From NCBI GenBank assembly GCA_963576735.1, contig OY755187.1, positions 11,656,001 to 11,720,000 on the forward strand: DNA of 64,000 nt, read 5' to 3'. Positions 33,003 through 43,126 of the stretch are shown one piece after another; the first letter of the stretch is position 1; each line of letters begins with the position of its first letter. This DNA is from Bedellia somnulentella. Its lineage: Eukaryota; Arthropoda; Insecta; Lepidoptera; Bedelliidae. A program made the position numbers and the translations under genes. The notes beneath the pieces were generated by a model, which was not told where the DNA came from, did not search any database, and saw nothing but the letters and a program-made list of their open reading frames with translations.

Positions 33003-33198
33003 GAAATTTTTCTTTCCTTTAATAACATCTTTTATTTATGAAACCAATAAGCTCATAACCGTCAAAGAATATTTGAATATTTCTCTTCAAGTAATCCCAG
33101 AACATCGGTTAAAGATATTATCTTCAACAAAGTTGCTACGTTAAATAACTTTGTTGTTCAGCTGAAAGTTAGTTTTTCAATTCATGCCAATAAGCAGC

Positions 33199-34380
33199 TT
33201 TAGAATAGAATAGAATAACTCTTTATTGCACATCAAACACAAAATTACAAAAATAATAATATGATCATACAGTTTACAGTGAGGTACAATTGGCGGTCTT
33301 ATCGCTAAAAGCGATCTCTTCCAGACAACCTTTGGAAGATGAGATCGATAAATTAATTATTTGGGTAGATGCACAAAACAAGGCCAAAAAAAACATAATA
33401 ATCTGTTAAGCTTGCTTAAAACTAACTTATTTAATTTAAATAACAATATAAATATTAATCATACAAAATAATATGGATATTTAACGATTATGAACACATA
33501 CATATATAACTACATACTTTTATATATACAAGCAATACAAATACCTAAATAAAATACACATATACGTTTTAGAAGTATAATTAATATGTATAATTTAAAA
33601 AGCAACAGTATTACAGCGCTTCAGTGAGATAGTGTTGTTTCACCGGATCTTTGAACACATTCAGTGATTTAGCTAATCGCACCTCCACAGGAAGTGCGTT
33701 CCACAATTGCACAGCGAGACGGAATAGATAATTGAAGATTATGGTCTGAACGTGAATTAAGGTCATGGGAAGAAGAGAGGTATTGAAAACATTCTTTTAG
33801 ATAGAAGGGGGTGGCAGGATTGAACAAGATAGAGTAAAGGAGGGACAAAGTATGCACATTGCGGCGGAGGCGAATAGGAAGCCACTTAAGTTTAGTACGA
33901 TAGACAGACACGTGATCGTACTTACGCAATCCAAAAACAAATCTGATGCATAAGTTTTGGAGACGCTCTAGTTTATTAAGTTGTTCTTCCGTTAAATCAG
34001 CGTAATCCAAAATTGGAAGGAGTAGAGATTGAGCTAACGCAGTTTCGGTAGTAGTAGGTAGAAAATTACGCAGTCTCCAAATATCCTTCGGCTTACGAAT
34101 TCTAACCCCAGTTAAATTGCTATCAATCATAATGCCTAAGTTCCTTACCACAGCGCAACACTGGCGGCAGTGATTTTGTAATCAATCCTAGAAATCATTC
34201 GAGAACTACCGACTATTATTATTTGTGATTTATTTGGATTGACTTTAAGCCCATATGCCTCACTCCATTGCACAATTCGTTCTAGATCTTTATTAATCAA
34301 GCTTATAGACATGTCTTATTGTTCAATATTACTCTGTTTATAGATTTGGAGATAATCTGCAATAAGGTGCAAAGCTTTAG
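33199..34380 (-). mobile_element. 5'-truncated LINE with (TTCTA)n tail
   Basis: The tail TAGAATAGAATAGAATA at the low-coordinate end and an AATAAA-type signal (TTTATTGCAC on plus) are followed by a long 3' UTR (to about 33668) and a decayed RT end. The 3' UTR matches 45713-46118 in the opposite orientation (for example AAAAGCGATCTCTTCCAGAC), defining one family. Confidence 0.8.
33669..34374 (-). pseudogene. LINE reverse transcriptase C-terminal part
   Basis: Reads IADYLQIYKQSN near 34338-34370 (catalytic motif C, where ADD has become ADY). It continues with a stop, then DLERIVQWSEAYGLKVNPNK (primer-grip and thumb region), then NLGIMIDSNLT and LPILDYADLTEEQLNKLERL, and ends after YLKECFQYLSS... 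This order is typical of CR1-like RTs. One stop and one frame break at about 34150-34300 inactivate it. Confidence 0.75.
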
Positions 34381-34744
34381 AATATTCGAAGCATTTTTAT
34401 GTTTCGTAGTTCTTTTTTCTCTGCATTTAATTGTTTACAATACGAAGGCTAAAGCTCCAGCCCATTTTCATCGGTATAAACAAAAACATCTTTAGCGAGT
34501 CCGCTTATTAAGAGAGAAGCTTTGAAAGTTCAAGAGCAATTATTTTACTTACAAAATGGTAAACAGAAGCTGTCCTTTAAAGTAATATTGTTTTGAAAAG
34601 TCTTACTAAACCAGATCCGATCTTAATACAATTTTGTTAAAGGTTTTATTTGTTTTGTATTTTTGGTTTACTATGCCAACTGTTTGTGACTTTAACATTT
34701 CTTATTTTCTCATTTAAAATGCAGCTTACTTTTGTGGAAATAGC
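34381..34744. other. No recognised feature
   Basis: AT-rich spacer between the LINE and the 8-bp-TSD element. Confidence 0.4.
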
Positions 34745-34752
34745 CTTCTAAT

Positions 34753-35261
34753 CTTAGATAAAAATAAAAGAAGAAGATGCGGCGTGAGCGTACAAATTGT
34801 CAACTAAATATGGGCCTTATCGGTTTATCACAACACCGCACTACATCCATACGAACTGATACGAACACACACGACATGACGCAAAGATAAAGATAGAGCG
34901 ATGGGCTCGTATAGTCTGTCTCTGTCACTTAAACATGTCAGATTTCAAGGATAAAATGGCCGAAATTAATAATATTTTGCTTGTAAATATATTTTTGGTG
35001 TATTTACGCATGAAACGTGATTCCCTGTGATTTGTTTTTACGCCTTGAATGATTTGTGCACTGAATAAAGGCACAGCCAGGCATTTTAAGCGCGAATTGT
35101 ATGAAAATTTTAATTTCGATGTCAAAGATTATGTCAGCTCGTCGACTTGAAGTATCGTAGCGGACTAAACTCGACTGAAACAAACCAAGTACATTGTACT
35201 CAGTTTAGTAGGACCACGCGCGGGCAGAGGTTGCCGCATCTTCTTATTGTTTTTATCTAAG
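34753..35261. mobile_element. Non-autonomous DNA element, 509 bp, 8-bp target duplication
   Basis: Flanked by CTTCTAAT at 34745-34752 and 35262-35269. The ends are imperfect inverted repeats of ~30 bp (CTTAGATAAAAATAAAAG..., ATGCGGC). 8-bp duplications are made by hAT, P and Merlin transposases; the ends do not resemble the common hAT start, so the superfamily is open. No gene inside (a 66-codon minus frame at 34925-35125 is unsupported). Confidence 0.8.
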
Positions 35262-35269
35262 CTTCTAAT

Positions 35270-36024
35270 ACAGAATCAATGAACTTAAAATCTGTCAAAG
35301 CGCAAGAAGATATTAAAGTAATCGTTGAGATAAAAAATCAAAGCACACTGCTCAGGCACAATTTTATCAATATACTAGTAATGGTTTTAAACAGTTTTAC
35401 ATTACTTTATCTAATCGACACAACTATTAATCACAGTTACAGGACAGAATTATACCTAAACCTTAGACTATATAGACAGAGTCATAATGCAACGGGAGAG
35501 TACCTCTTTTAGATAGCAATATTTTTCCCTGTAATGTTGCGATCACTAGAAAACAATTACCCCAAAATACTATAATCACCATTAAAAAAGCTACTTTTTA
35601 ATTTAAAATTGATTACGTCAATTTATTGTTACGTCGTTTTATTTATTGTAAAGGTTTACTGTTTACTATATTATTTCCTGCAATCATATAATTATACTCC
35701 TAGTATTATTCAATCTTTTTTGTTTAGTTTTACCATTTATACTGATGTTTAATACACCGTGAAATCTAAAGCATTGTACTAACTATCAGGGATGAATCTT
35801 CCCATGATTACGAATAAATTTTTGTACGGGACTAACTTTGTTACTGGACAAAAAAAACAGCTGTTCCATAAGTGCAAGTTATGTAAATATCATACAGGTC
35901 ATCATGGGTATAGTGGGGTCTATGTTTGTATTTTGAAAAATAAAAGACAGCACTATTTTGTACATGAGTTTTATTGCATTATTTACTATTGACCTTTAAA
36001 CAAAATCAGTTTCATTCGTCTATT
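35270..36024. other. AT-rich stretch, no recognised gene
   Basis: Short plus frames at 35279-35512 and 35792-35992 show no family motif. This would be the downstream flank of the THAP exons. Confidence 0.4.
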
Positions 36025-36592
36025 TCAGTCACATTTTTCAAAAGATGATGTATTCGTACATCTAAGTATTTTATATTTGGTTGATTTCCAAGTGTATTTG
36101 TTGATTCCAGTGGCCGCAATCCATTTTTCTCGTAGATTCGGGTCTTTAGGAAAACTGTAATGAATACGAAGAAATTAAATAAATATAACAAATTTATTAC
36201 TTACTAATTCCGTAGATAACAATTGGAAATCATTCAGCGTCGCTATAGCGCGACGAAATTCATAATATACTCACTCATTAACATCAGTTTACTAATTTGA
36301 AAATTTTACCCTAACGACAGGGTAGGATGAAAACGTGAATTATGGGAACACTGAGATACTGCATATTTTTAGGTTATGCTATTAAAAAATTGCTCAAAAT
36401 AACTAAAGAAAATGCTAGTAATCTAGTTCAACGTAATTAACATTTGAATCACTTTTTTTCTGATCGCGCAATGTATTTATTATGTATTTATCTGTAGAAA
36501 AACATTAAAAAACTTACTCACTTGTGAAAAGTCAATCCTTTGATGTGTTTTTCGCTGTGGCTTCCGCAGCCAAGCACGCTACACCCAACCAT
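36025..36592 (-). CDS. THAP zinc-finger gene or remnant, two exons
   Basis: Exon 1 is 36522-36592 and starts at the ATG (36590-36592): MVGCSVLGCGSHSEKHIKGL then TFH. The intron is 36155-36521 (367 bp), with donor AA|GTGAGTAAG and acceptor TTCATTACAG. Exon 2 is 36025-36154, stop TGA. Joining in phase 2 makes FHNFPKDP, the conserved THAP core, followed by NLREKWIAATG. Cys4 and Cys9 and the Trp of the C2CH DNA-binding fold are present. The late C-x2-H reads C-T-N-T, and only ~9 residues follow it, so the finger is damaged or exon 2 is misjudged at its end. Predicted product 65 aa. THAP domains occur in chromatin and cell-cycle proteins and in P-like transposases; which applies is unknown. Confidence 0.6.
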
Positions 36593-37235
36593 ACCTCACT
36601 AAACAATAACTTAATTAATGGAGTCTTTTGTCACAATAACAATATCAAATGAATAAAATCTTTCTCAAAATCAAAAGAAAACTAAAATCGCTTACAAGTC
36701 GACGCTTTGTTAGTCACGCTTTAAAAGTGTGACATCAACAAAACGGGTTACGTGATAGAGATGACAATTAAGTTTTGTGTCTCTTTTTAACATATAAGAA
36801 CTTAAATAAGGGCTTCTCTTTTTAAAATGGATGACGTAACATCGCTTTGTCTATAGTGTTCATAGTCAAAGACCTAAACGTATTTTAAATGTGGTTGCGT
36901 CAGTTAAACATTTTTAATACGTAATCCAGCGCGACATCACTGGATACAAAGTACATTCAGACACGCAAATCGCTTAATCTGTGTTTAGAAGCTTTTGTCT
37001 CTTTCAAATATATTTCACGCTATGTCTCGGATTAAATAAAGGTTGGAAGAAAACTTAAGATAAAACGAGAACTCTACGAAAACAGAAACATAAATTTACA
37101 GATTTAAAGATATATAGTATTAACAGAAAATTAATGGCGATGATGCAAGTGTGCAAAGTTAGCCATTATACACCTGAGGTGAATTTTTTGCCAAAGCCAA
37201 AAGCCATATTTTAAACACATAATTTTAGAATGTAC
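36593..37235. other. Upstream flank of THAP exons, no other feature
   Basis: AT-rich. Contains AAGTCGACGCTTTGTTAGTC, and GCTTTAAAAGTGTGAC at 36719, but no motif that I can assign. Confidence 0.35.
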
Positions 37236-37246
37236 AACAATTCAGT

Positions 37247-38688
37247 GTTGGTCGAGTGGTAAAGTACCACGAGATTGGTGCAGGGCAGTAATTGTGCCCT
37301 TATATAAAGGAAAAGGGTCACACCAGGAAGCTAAAAACTACCGCGGAATCAGCCTACTCAGTGTTGTCGGTAAATTGTATGCAAAGGTATTGATTGAAAG
37401 AGTGATGAATGAAACAGATGACAAAATTTGGGATGTGCAAGCAGGATTTAGAAAGGGAATGGGATGTACGGATCAAATCTTCTCTTTAAGGAGCATTACT
37501 GAAAAGTTCTTAGCCAAGAATCGAAAGGTGTATTGCTCCTTCATAGATTTAGAGAAGGCGTATGATAGGGTGGTAAGGAAGTATTTGTGGGAGGTGTTAT
37601 CCAAGTTCGGCTTGGGGAGCCAACTTATACGTGCACTGGTATCACTCTATGAGGATTCTAGTGCATGTGTAAGAATAAACGGTGAAAACACAGACTGGTT
37701 CGGTATCTCCAGGGGTGTCCGACAGGGATGTGTAGCTTCTCCGTGGCTCTTCAACTTGTTCATGGATGACTGTCTGATAGAGTTGCGTGAAAGTGATTAT
37801 GGACTGAGAATGGGTGGATTCGTCATCAAATGCCTCTTATATGCTGATGATCAAGTGTTACTTGCATCGTCGGTTGAGGAGTTGCAAGAGATGATGAATA
37901 TTGCATGTGCGTCGTTTGAAAGAAAAGGAATGAGAGTAAATGTGGATAAAACCAAAACCATGGTTTTCGAGAGAGAGGAGAATATGACTGAATGCGTGAT
38001 TGAGATCAATGGTAAGAAAGTGGAACAAGTGAAAGAGTTCGTATATCTGGGAAGTTTGTTTACTAGGGATGGAAAGTGTGATGAAGACATTGAAAGAAGA
38101 GTAAAAAAGGGTAATGCGGTAAATGGAGCACTGGATAGTCTCATGTCTAGTCAATCGGTGTCCGAAAAGGCCCGAATGGCTGTGCATGATGCTGTCCTCG
38201 TTCCTACGCTTATGTATGGCAGTGAATGTTGGGTGTGGCAGAAGAAGCATGAAAGCAGAGTAAATGCAGTAGAAATGAGATCCCTCAGAAAAGTTTGTAA
38301 TGTAAGGTTATGTGATCGTGTGAGGAATGATGTGATTCGTGAAAGGTGTGGTGTAAAAGATGATATTGTAAGAAAGATAGAAAAAGGAATGTTGAGATGG
38401 TTTGGGCACATAGAGAGGATGGATGACAGTAAAGTGGTGAAAGAGATCTATAGAGCCAATGTGGAAGGTAATGTTAGTAGAGGACGACCACGGAGGACAC
38501 ATTTAGATCAAATAGAAAATGTGCTCAAAAAGGCAGGTGTCCGAAGTACGAAGAATAAAAGAGCATGTATGAAAAGATTGATGGATGTGAATGAAGCTAG
38601 AGAGGTTTGCCAGGATCGTACAAAGTGGCGATCGATAGTCTCTGCCTACCCCAATGGGAACTAACGGCGTGAGAATATGTATGTATGT
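37247..38688 (+). mobile_element. RTE-L LINE copy 3, 5'-truncated, perfect 11-bp target duplication
   Basis: Flanked by AACAATTCAGT at 37236-37246 and 38689-38699, both intact. The insert begins inside the RT region and ends GGCGTGAGAATATGTATGTATGT. The youngest-looking copy: identical flanks and no frame break. Confidence 0.9.
37249..38664 (+). CDS. RTE-L reverse transcriptase, open to its C-terminus (5'-truncated)
   Basis: A 471-codon uninterrupted frame from WSSGKVPRDWC to the natural stop (SAYPNGN-TAA). It keeps YRGISLLSVVGKLYAK, VQAGFRKGMGCTDQIFSLR, SFIDLEKAYDRV (motif A), GVRQGCVASPWLFNLFMDD (motif B), LYADDQVLLASSVEEL (motif C with both Asp), and VYLGSLFTRDGK (thumb-side motif). The C-terminal MLRWFGHIERMD and RGRPRRTHLDQIE blocks follow. 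It has no promoter, endonuclease or true start codon, so it should not express an active protein. It is the best reference for this family's C-terminal half. Confidence 0.85.
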   Translation, partial: WSSGKVPRDWCRAVIVPLYKGKGSHQEAKNYRGISLLSVVGKLYAKVLIERVMNETDDKIWDVQAGFRKGMGCTDQIFSLRSITEKFLAKNRKVYCSFIDLEKAYDRVVRKYLWEVLSKFGLGSQLIRALVSLYEDSSACVRINGENTDWFGISRGVRQGCVASPWLFNLFMDDCLIELRESDYGLRMGGFVIKCLLYADDQVLLASSVEELQEMMNIACASFERKGMRVNVDKTKTMVFEREENMTECVIEINGKKVEQVKEFVYLGSLFTRDGKCDEDIERRVKKGNAVNGALDSLMSSQSVSEKARMAVHDAVLVPTLMYGSECWVWQKKHESRVNAVEMRSLRKVCNVRLCDRVRNDVIRERCGVKDDIVRKIEKGMLRWFGHIERMDDSKVVKEIYRANVEGNVSRGRPRRTHLDQIENVLKKAGVRSTKNKRACMKRLMDVNEAREVCQDRTKWRSIVSAYPNGN

Positions 38689-38699
38689 AACAATTCAGT

Positions 38700-39622
38700 C
38701 TCATTCAACAATACATCAGTCAGTAGCAAGTAAGTTGTATTTAAGACCTAAATAGTTTTCTATTCAAACAACATGCTTTTTGTAACAATCTGGCAATTAA
38801 GATACAGACAAGGCATTATCATGTTTTGAAAGTTTAATTTTTTTTATAGTTAGGTTTTTACATTGGTTTTATCAATATTTTTTGCGCTTTGACGAGCCTT
38901 TCAGTTAAGTCGGGAATAAACGTCTATATAAATTTGCTTACGCTCAGCGTTTGGCGCTAAATCCCCAATTACAGGAAAATGGACGGGATAAGCGTCCACG
39001 GTATAGACATTTGCAAATTTTGCTACTTTAGCATAAAACACGCTTAATCTTTTGAGCGCTTTATTACTGCAGAATTTTCTGCCCGTTTTATGAAACAAAA
39101 TGACTTTTGAATATAACTTTTACCAACATGTTTTTTTTAGCTTTTCGTTTATTATTATACGCTAAAATATAAATAAGAAAACCGAAAGACTAGTGATAAA
39201 ACTTGTGGGAACAGCAAAGATATACTGGCCAGTTTACCCTGCTGTGTACCAACTTATAATTTGTGTCTATGCTTAACTCGAAAAACAATTACACCCCGTG
39301 ATGTAGGAATATGAGTGAGACGCTGCTATGTGCGAGTGAGTGCCCAGTAGTGTGCGCTATAACATGACTCCCACAAACTTAATGAGACCTATACTAACAC
39401 TAACAATTAAATAGTATGGTCAATTTGACAGCCTTATCTTTTTCTGAATTGAAGATCTAAGCTCGATGAAAAGCAAGGGTTATAAATATAATAATAAAAC
39501 AGAGAGTCTAAAAGACCGCTGTTTTATATTTTGAAATCCACCATTTTGTAGCCTATAGATGTATTAAATGAATAGAGATTTTTTTTTACACATCACAATC
39601 TCCACTCTTAACAAACTTTACA
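38700..39622. other. AT-rich stretch; one unidentified minus frame
   Basis: 38901-39098 minus is open for 65 codons (MFHKTGRKFCSNKALKRLSV..., VIGDLAPNAERKQIYIDVY) and looks more protein-like than chance. It lacks any family motif or splice signals that I can support. Nothing else recognised. Confidence 0.35.
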
Positions 39623-39707
39623 AACATACATACATTCATATACTCATGGCCATAAATCCCATAAAGGGGTAGCCAGAGTTTCAGATCTAGAAACTCCTCA
39701 GCCCCAG
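39623..39707 (-). mobile_element. RN repeat, 3' fragment
   Basis: Tail AACATACATACATTC, CTCATGGCCATAAATCCC, GGGTAGCCAGAG, CTCCTCAGCCCC. Confidence 0.75.
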
Positions 39708-40117
39708 ACTTTATGTTATAAAATATAAATGGTCAATGTATGTCTTAGCCGTAGCACTCATGATTGTAGACATCTAATAGTCAAGAACACGAAACACTCA
39801 ACCCGAGCTTGATGTCCATTGCAAGCCATTTTGTAGCTCTTGCTGTTTTCGTAGCAAACCAATTCGTAGCACTTGTTGAGATGTTAGCACTACGTTCAGT
39901 TAAGTCGGTGAGGAAATTCATCAGTTTTGATTGCCCAAACCATGATAGTTAAATCTGGGCTTTGCTTATGTGATTTGAATAACAACTTAACTATAGCCGG
40001 TTAGTCTTGAGCGATGTGGCTGGGGACCCATACCAGCCATTCTTTTTTTACATTTTTCTCCTGCTCAATGAATTAATTTTCAAGCAAAAAGAAATAACTC
40101 ATGTATACTATGAATAT
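39708..40117. other. Mostly featureless
   Basis: 40003-40062 (TCTTGAGCGATGTGGCTGGG) is an old RN scrap; otherwise nothing recognised. Confidence 0.4.
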
Positions 40118-40374
40118 CAAGCTGTGTAGTGTCGGCTTAGAATTCCACTACCCCATTTCTTCCGGTGGGTGTACGTAAGATGCGACTAAAGGACTTGGAG
40201 CGTTTTAAGGGATTTTCGGGCGATGCGGTTGGACACCCATCACCAACAACCTTTATTTTACCATCTTTTCCCCACTCAACTTCAGAAAGGTGGCTGAGGA
40301 ATTTATCATTCCTTAGCTCTGGCTACCCCATCTATGGATTTATAGCCGTGAGTATATGTATGTATGTATGTATT
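40118..40374 (+). mobile_element. RN repeat, full length, 10-bp target duplication
   Basis: Flanked by CTATGAATAT at 40108-40117 and 40375-40384. Starts CAAGCTGTGTAGTGTCGGC and ends GCCGTGAGTATATG(TATG)n. The duplication length matches that of RTE-L insertions. Confidence 0.9.
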
Positions 40375-40809
40375 CTATGAATATACCCATATCCTAAAAT
40401 CATTGTAATACATATTTATAAAGTAACAAAATCCAATTCACCAAGTGGATACGCTCAGTAAATACACAATGATATATTCCGAGCTAGTTATTCGGAAACC
40501 ACAGATTGTCCCGACCCACTCAATAGTTGCCCCTCGACCTAATCCCAGGCGCGTAAACCTATTAACTTGACTCTTTAATACGATTGACAACAAGATTAGT
40601 CCAAAAACCAATAATTTGTGATAAATAAATTACAGAGTAATCGTATTTGCAAGCAAATACAATGTACTAGAAATGAGGCTACGTGATGTTTACGACTTAG
40701 AAAATAGATGTATCTCAGTACTTAAATAGACGAAAAGCTCCGTACGTAATTTAGTTTTTTAAGGTATCATCAGTTCATCGAAGGCGACCGAATCTTGAGT
40801 AATTGTATA
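40375..40809. other. No recognised feature
   Basis: AT-rich; no coding or repeat signal. Confidence 0.4.
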
Positions 40810-40968
40810 TACATACGTTCATATACTTACGGCCACAAATCCCTAAAAGGTGTTTCCCGAACCTCAGACCCAGAAATTCCTCAGTCACATTTTAAGCTGA
40901 TAGGGTAAAATTTGGTAGAAATAAAATATCGTTATAAAAGCCAGACCCTTAGTCACCTCTTACTAGTA

Positions 40969-42278
40969 CGAGGGGCATGCCAATAGAAGTTAGATAGTCT
41001 TTTCTCATTTAATTGACACTGGCAAGCTATACACCATATTATAGGCTGGCTTTTTATAGACATATTTGATTATAAAACACACTCCTTTTATTATTATTTT
41101 ATTTCAATGAGCATATTTTTTCCGAGAATCTGGCAGGAATTCACATGCAACAATGGAGCTCAGTCGACGTGATTTTCGCGCTATGATTTATTATGACTTT
41201 AAAAAAGGTTTAAAGCCTCAAAAATGTTTTGAACTTTGGCCTTCTACTTTTGGCAAGTCTGCTTGTTCCCGAGCAACAGTATTCAATTGGATTGCTGAAT
41301 TTAAAAGAGGACGGGGATGTCTCGAAGATGAAGCGAAGACGGGATGGCCGCCAACCGCGGTCACGCAAGAAAACGTTTGTGCAGTCGAAAAACTTATTCG
41401 CGAAAACCGACGAATTACATATTTAGAGCTAGAGCGAGAAGTAGGAATTGGATCAGTAGTAATGCAAACCATAATTTACGTCCACCTTTCTCTCTGTAAA
41501 CGTTTTTCGAGATGGGTGCCGTACAAACTTACCGATGAGCAGAAAGACCGTCGGAAGGATTGGTGCCTATTCATGATGGATTAATTCAACGGAGGCGAGA
41601 GAAAAAACGTATTTGATATACTGACTATTGACGAAACATGGCTATATAACTATGATCCCGAATCAAAGCGACAGTCGACTGTATGGTGCTTTGAAGACGA
41701 GCCAACTCCAACGAAATGTCGCCGTGCACGAAGTACACAGAAACAAATGGCCGTCTCCTTTTTCTGTAAAACAGGTCATATTGCTACTGTTGTGCTAGAG
41801 AATGAAAGAACGGTGTACTCCGAATGGTATGTGACAGTTTGTGCTCTAACAGTAATATCAGCTTGGTGTGACAAGCGACCGAAGTCAGGAATCCGGCACC
41901 TTCTCTGGCTCCACGACATTGCGGCGCGCACACGTCTGCCAGAACACTAGACTTTTTCAACTCAGTAAATTTGTCAATTCTCCCTCACCCGCGATATTCC
42001 CCTGACCTAGCGCCTTGTGATTTTTACTTGTTTTCAAAAATCAAAGAAAAACTAAAGGGGAAGAGGTTTGAAAGCAAAGAAGATGCGTTGGTTGCCTATA
42101 ATTTCGAGATTTCTGAGGTATCTAAAAAAGAGTATTCACAGGTATTTTCCAATTGGTTCAAACGTATAGAAAAGTGTATACGTGCTCAGGGTGAATACTT
42201 TTAAAAAAGACCGATACTTGTTATAAAGCATTATTTTTATAATTTTTGCGTATCTAGTTTCCTTTGGCATGTCCCTCG
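40969..42278 (+). mobile_element. mariner DNA transposon, 1310 bp, TA target site
   Basis: TIRs CGAGGGGCATGCCAA (left) and the inverse of TTTGGCATGTCCCTCG (right), flanked by TA at 40967-40968 and 42279-42280. Size and single-gene layout are those of mariner. Confidence 0.9.
41153..42204 (+). pseudogene. mariner transposase, broken
   Basis: Cut-and-paste transposase. The N-terminal helix-turn-helix region (MELSRRDFRAMIYYDFKKGL, SRATVFNWIAEFKRGR) is followed by ELEREVGIGSVV and the WVPYKLT linker. The catalytic core shows IDETWLYNYDPE (first Asp), LLWLHDIAA (second Asp, where HDNA is usual) and YSPDLAPCDFYLF (third Asp), i.e. DD34D. A TAA at 41582-41584 and a TAG at 41948-41950 interrupt it. 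The frame then changes before 41971, and the last part runs to 42204 (FKRIEKCIRAQGEYF). Not functional. Confidence 0.9.
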
Positions 42279-42448
42279 TACATTTGGTAGTGGTAGGTAG
42301 GTAGTGACATTCTAAGCCGGCGGTTTGTGTAATTTTACTTTTTGTACTAATGTTTTAAAATAAATGAAAATAATATATGTCTACAAAAAAGTAAAAATAA
42401 AAATTACAACCAACTTGGTTCTAGGTATACAGTTAAGCGTCCTTAATC

Positions 42449-42567
42449 TGAAGAATAAAAGTGCGTGTATGAAAAGATTGATGAATATTGATGAAGCTCC
42501 AGAGGTTTACCAGGATCGCCCAAAGTGGCGATCAATTATCTCTTCAGACAAGCAAAGAAAAGCGTGA
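42449..42567 (+). pseudogene. RTE-L C-terminal fragment
   Basis: Reads LKNKSACMKRLMNIDEAPEV then YQDRPKWRSIIS, the last ~35 residues of RTE-L, ending near AAAGCGTGAGA. Confidence 0.75.
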
Positions 42568-42988
42568 GATATACCGTATTTGGTTTATCCTGTAAAGGAG
42601 TTTGAAAATAATGATAAATAAATATAAGTATCTACGAGTATGTTTGGTTCTATCAAGTTCCTACGATGACGGGTTATTATCATTTTACATGCCAAGATTT
42701 GTTATTAAATATTTACTTATTTTTTTAATTTGCCGTGGTTGATACGATTGAGAAATAAGTTATACCGATAGACTAAAACCTTATAAGAAATGATCATCAT
42801 GTTATAATTAAAACTTACAAGCATCTCTGAGTGAGGTTGACCGTAAACTTTGTAAAGGTTAACTCATACCTATCAGATTTCGCTCATATAGTACAATCCT
42901 TAGTGTTCTCTAGGGAGCGACCCACAAGTTAGGGATTTCGGGCATAGTAACATGACACGTCATATCCAAATAATATCCAATAGATTTT
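42568..42988. other. No recognised feature
   Basis: AT-rich; nothing supported. Confidence 0.4.
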
Positions 42989-43126
42989 CGCCCGATTTTT
43001 GAATTAAGTATTCAAGCTGAGAGGGACTTAAGTATCGTTTTGTCTCAGTCAGTTGTTAATATTTTAATGCGACAGAACGATACTTAAGTTGTTCTCAGCT
43101 GGAATACTCAATTCAGAAATCGGGCG
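42989..43126. repeat. 138-bp hairpin (miniature inverted-repeat element)
   Basis: CGCCCGATTTTTGAATTAAG opens the left arm, and its near inverse ends ATCGGGCG. The arms are ~57 bp with a ~25-nt loop and a few mismatches; the inner part CTTAAGTATCGTTTTGTC pairs with GACAGAACGATACTTAAG. No clear target duplication. Confidence 0.7.

Larger units (their letters stand above)
32538..33043. repeat. SINE-T inverted pair
   Basis: A minus-strand unit (32538-32702) joins head to head with a longer plus-strand unit (32703-33043). The shared outer block is TAAAAGATGTTATTAAAGG, and its complement recurs at 33018-33037. The plus unit contains the TCCGAATTAGTTAAAATTCGG hairpin block and the tRNA-like module. 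Confidence 0.8.
40810..42325 (-). mobile_element. RN repeat split by a mariner
   Basis: Left part 40810-40968 (ACATACGTTCATATACTTAC, CTCAGTCACATTTTAAGC, AGTCACCTCTTACTAG). Right part 42281-42325 (GGTAGTGACATTCTAAGCCG). Confidence 0.75.
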
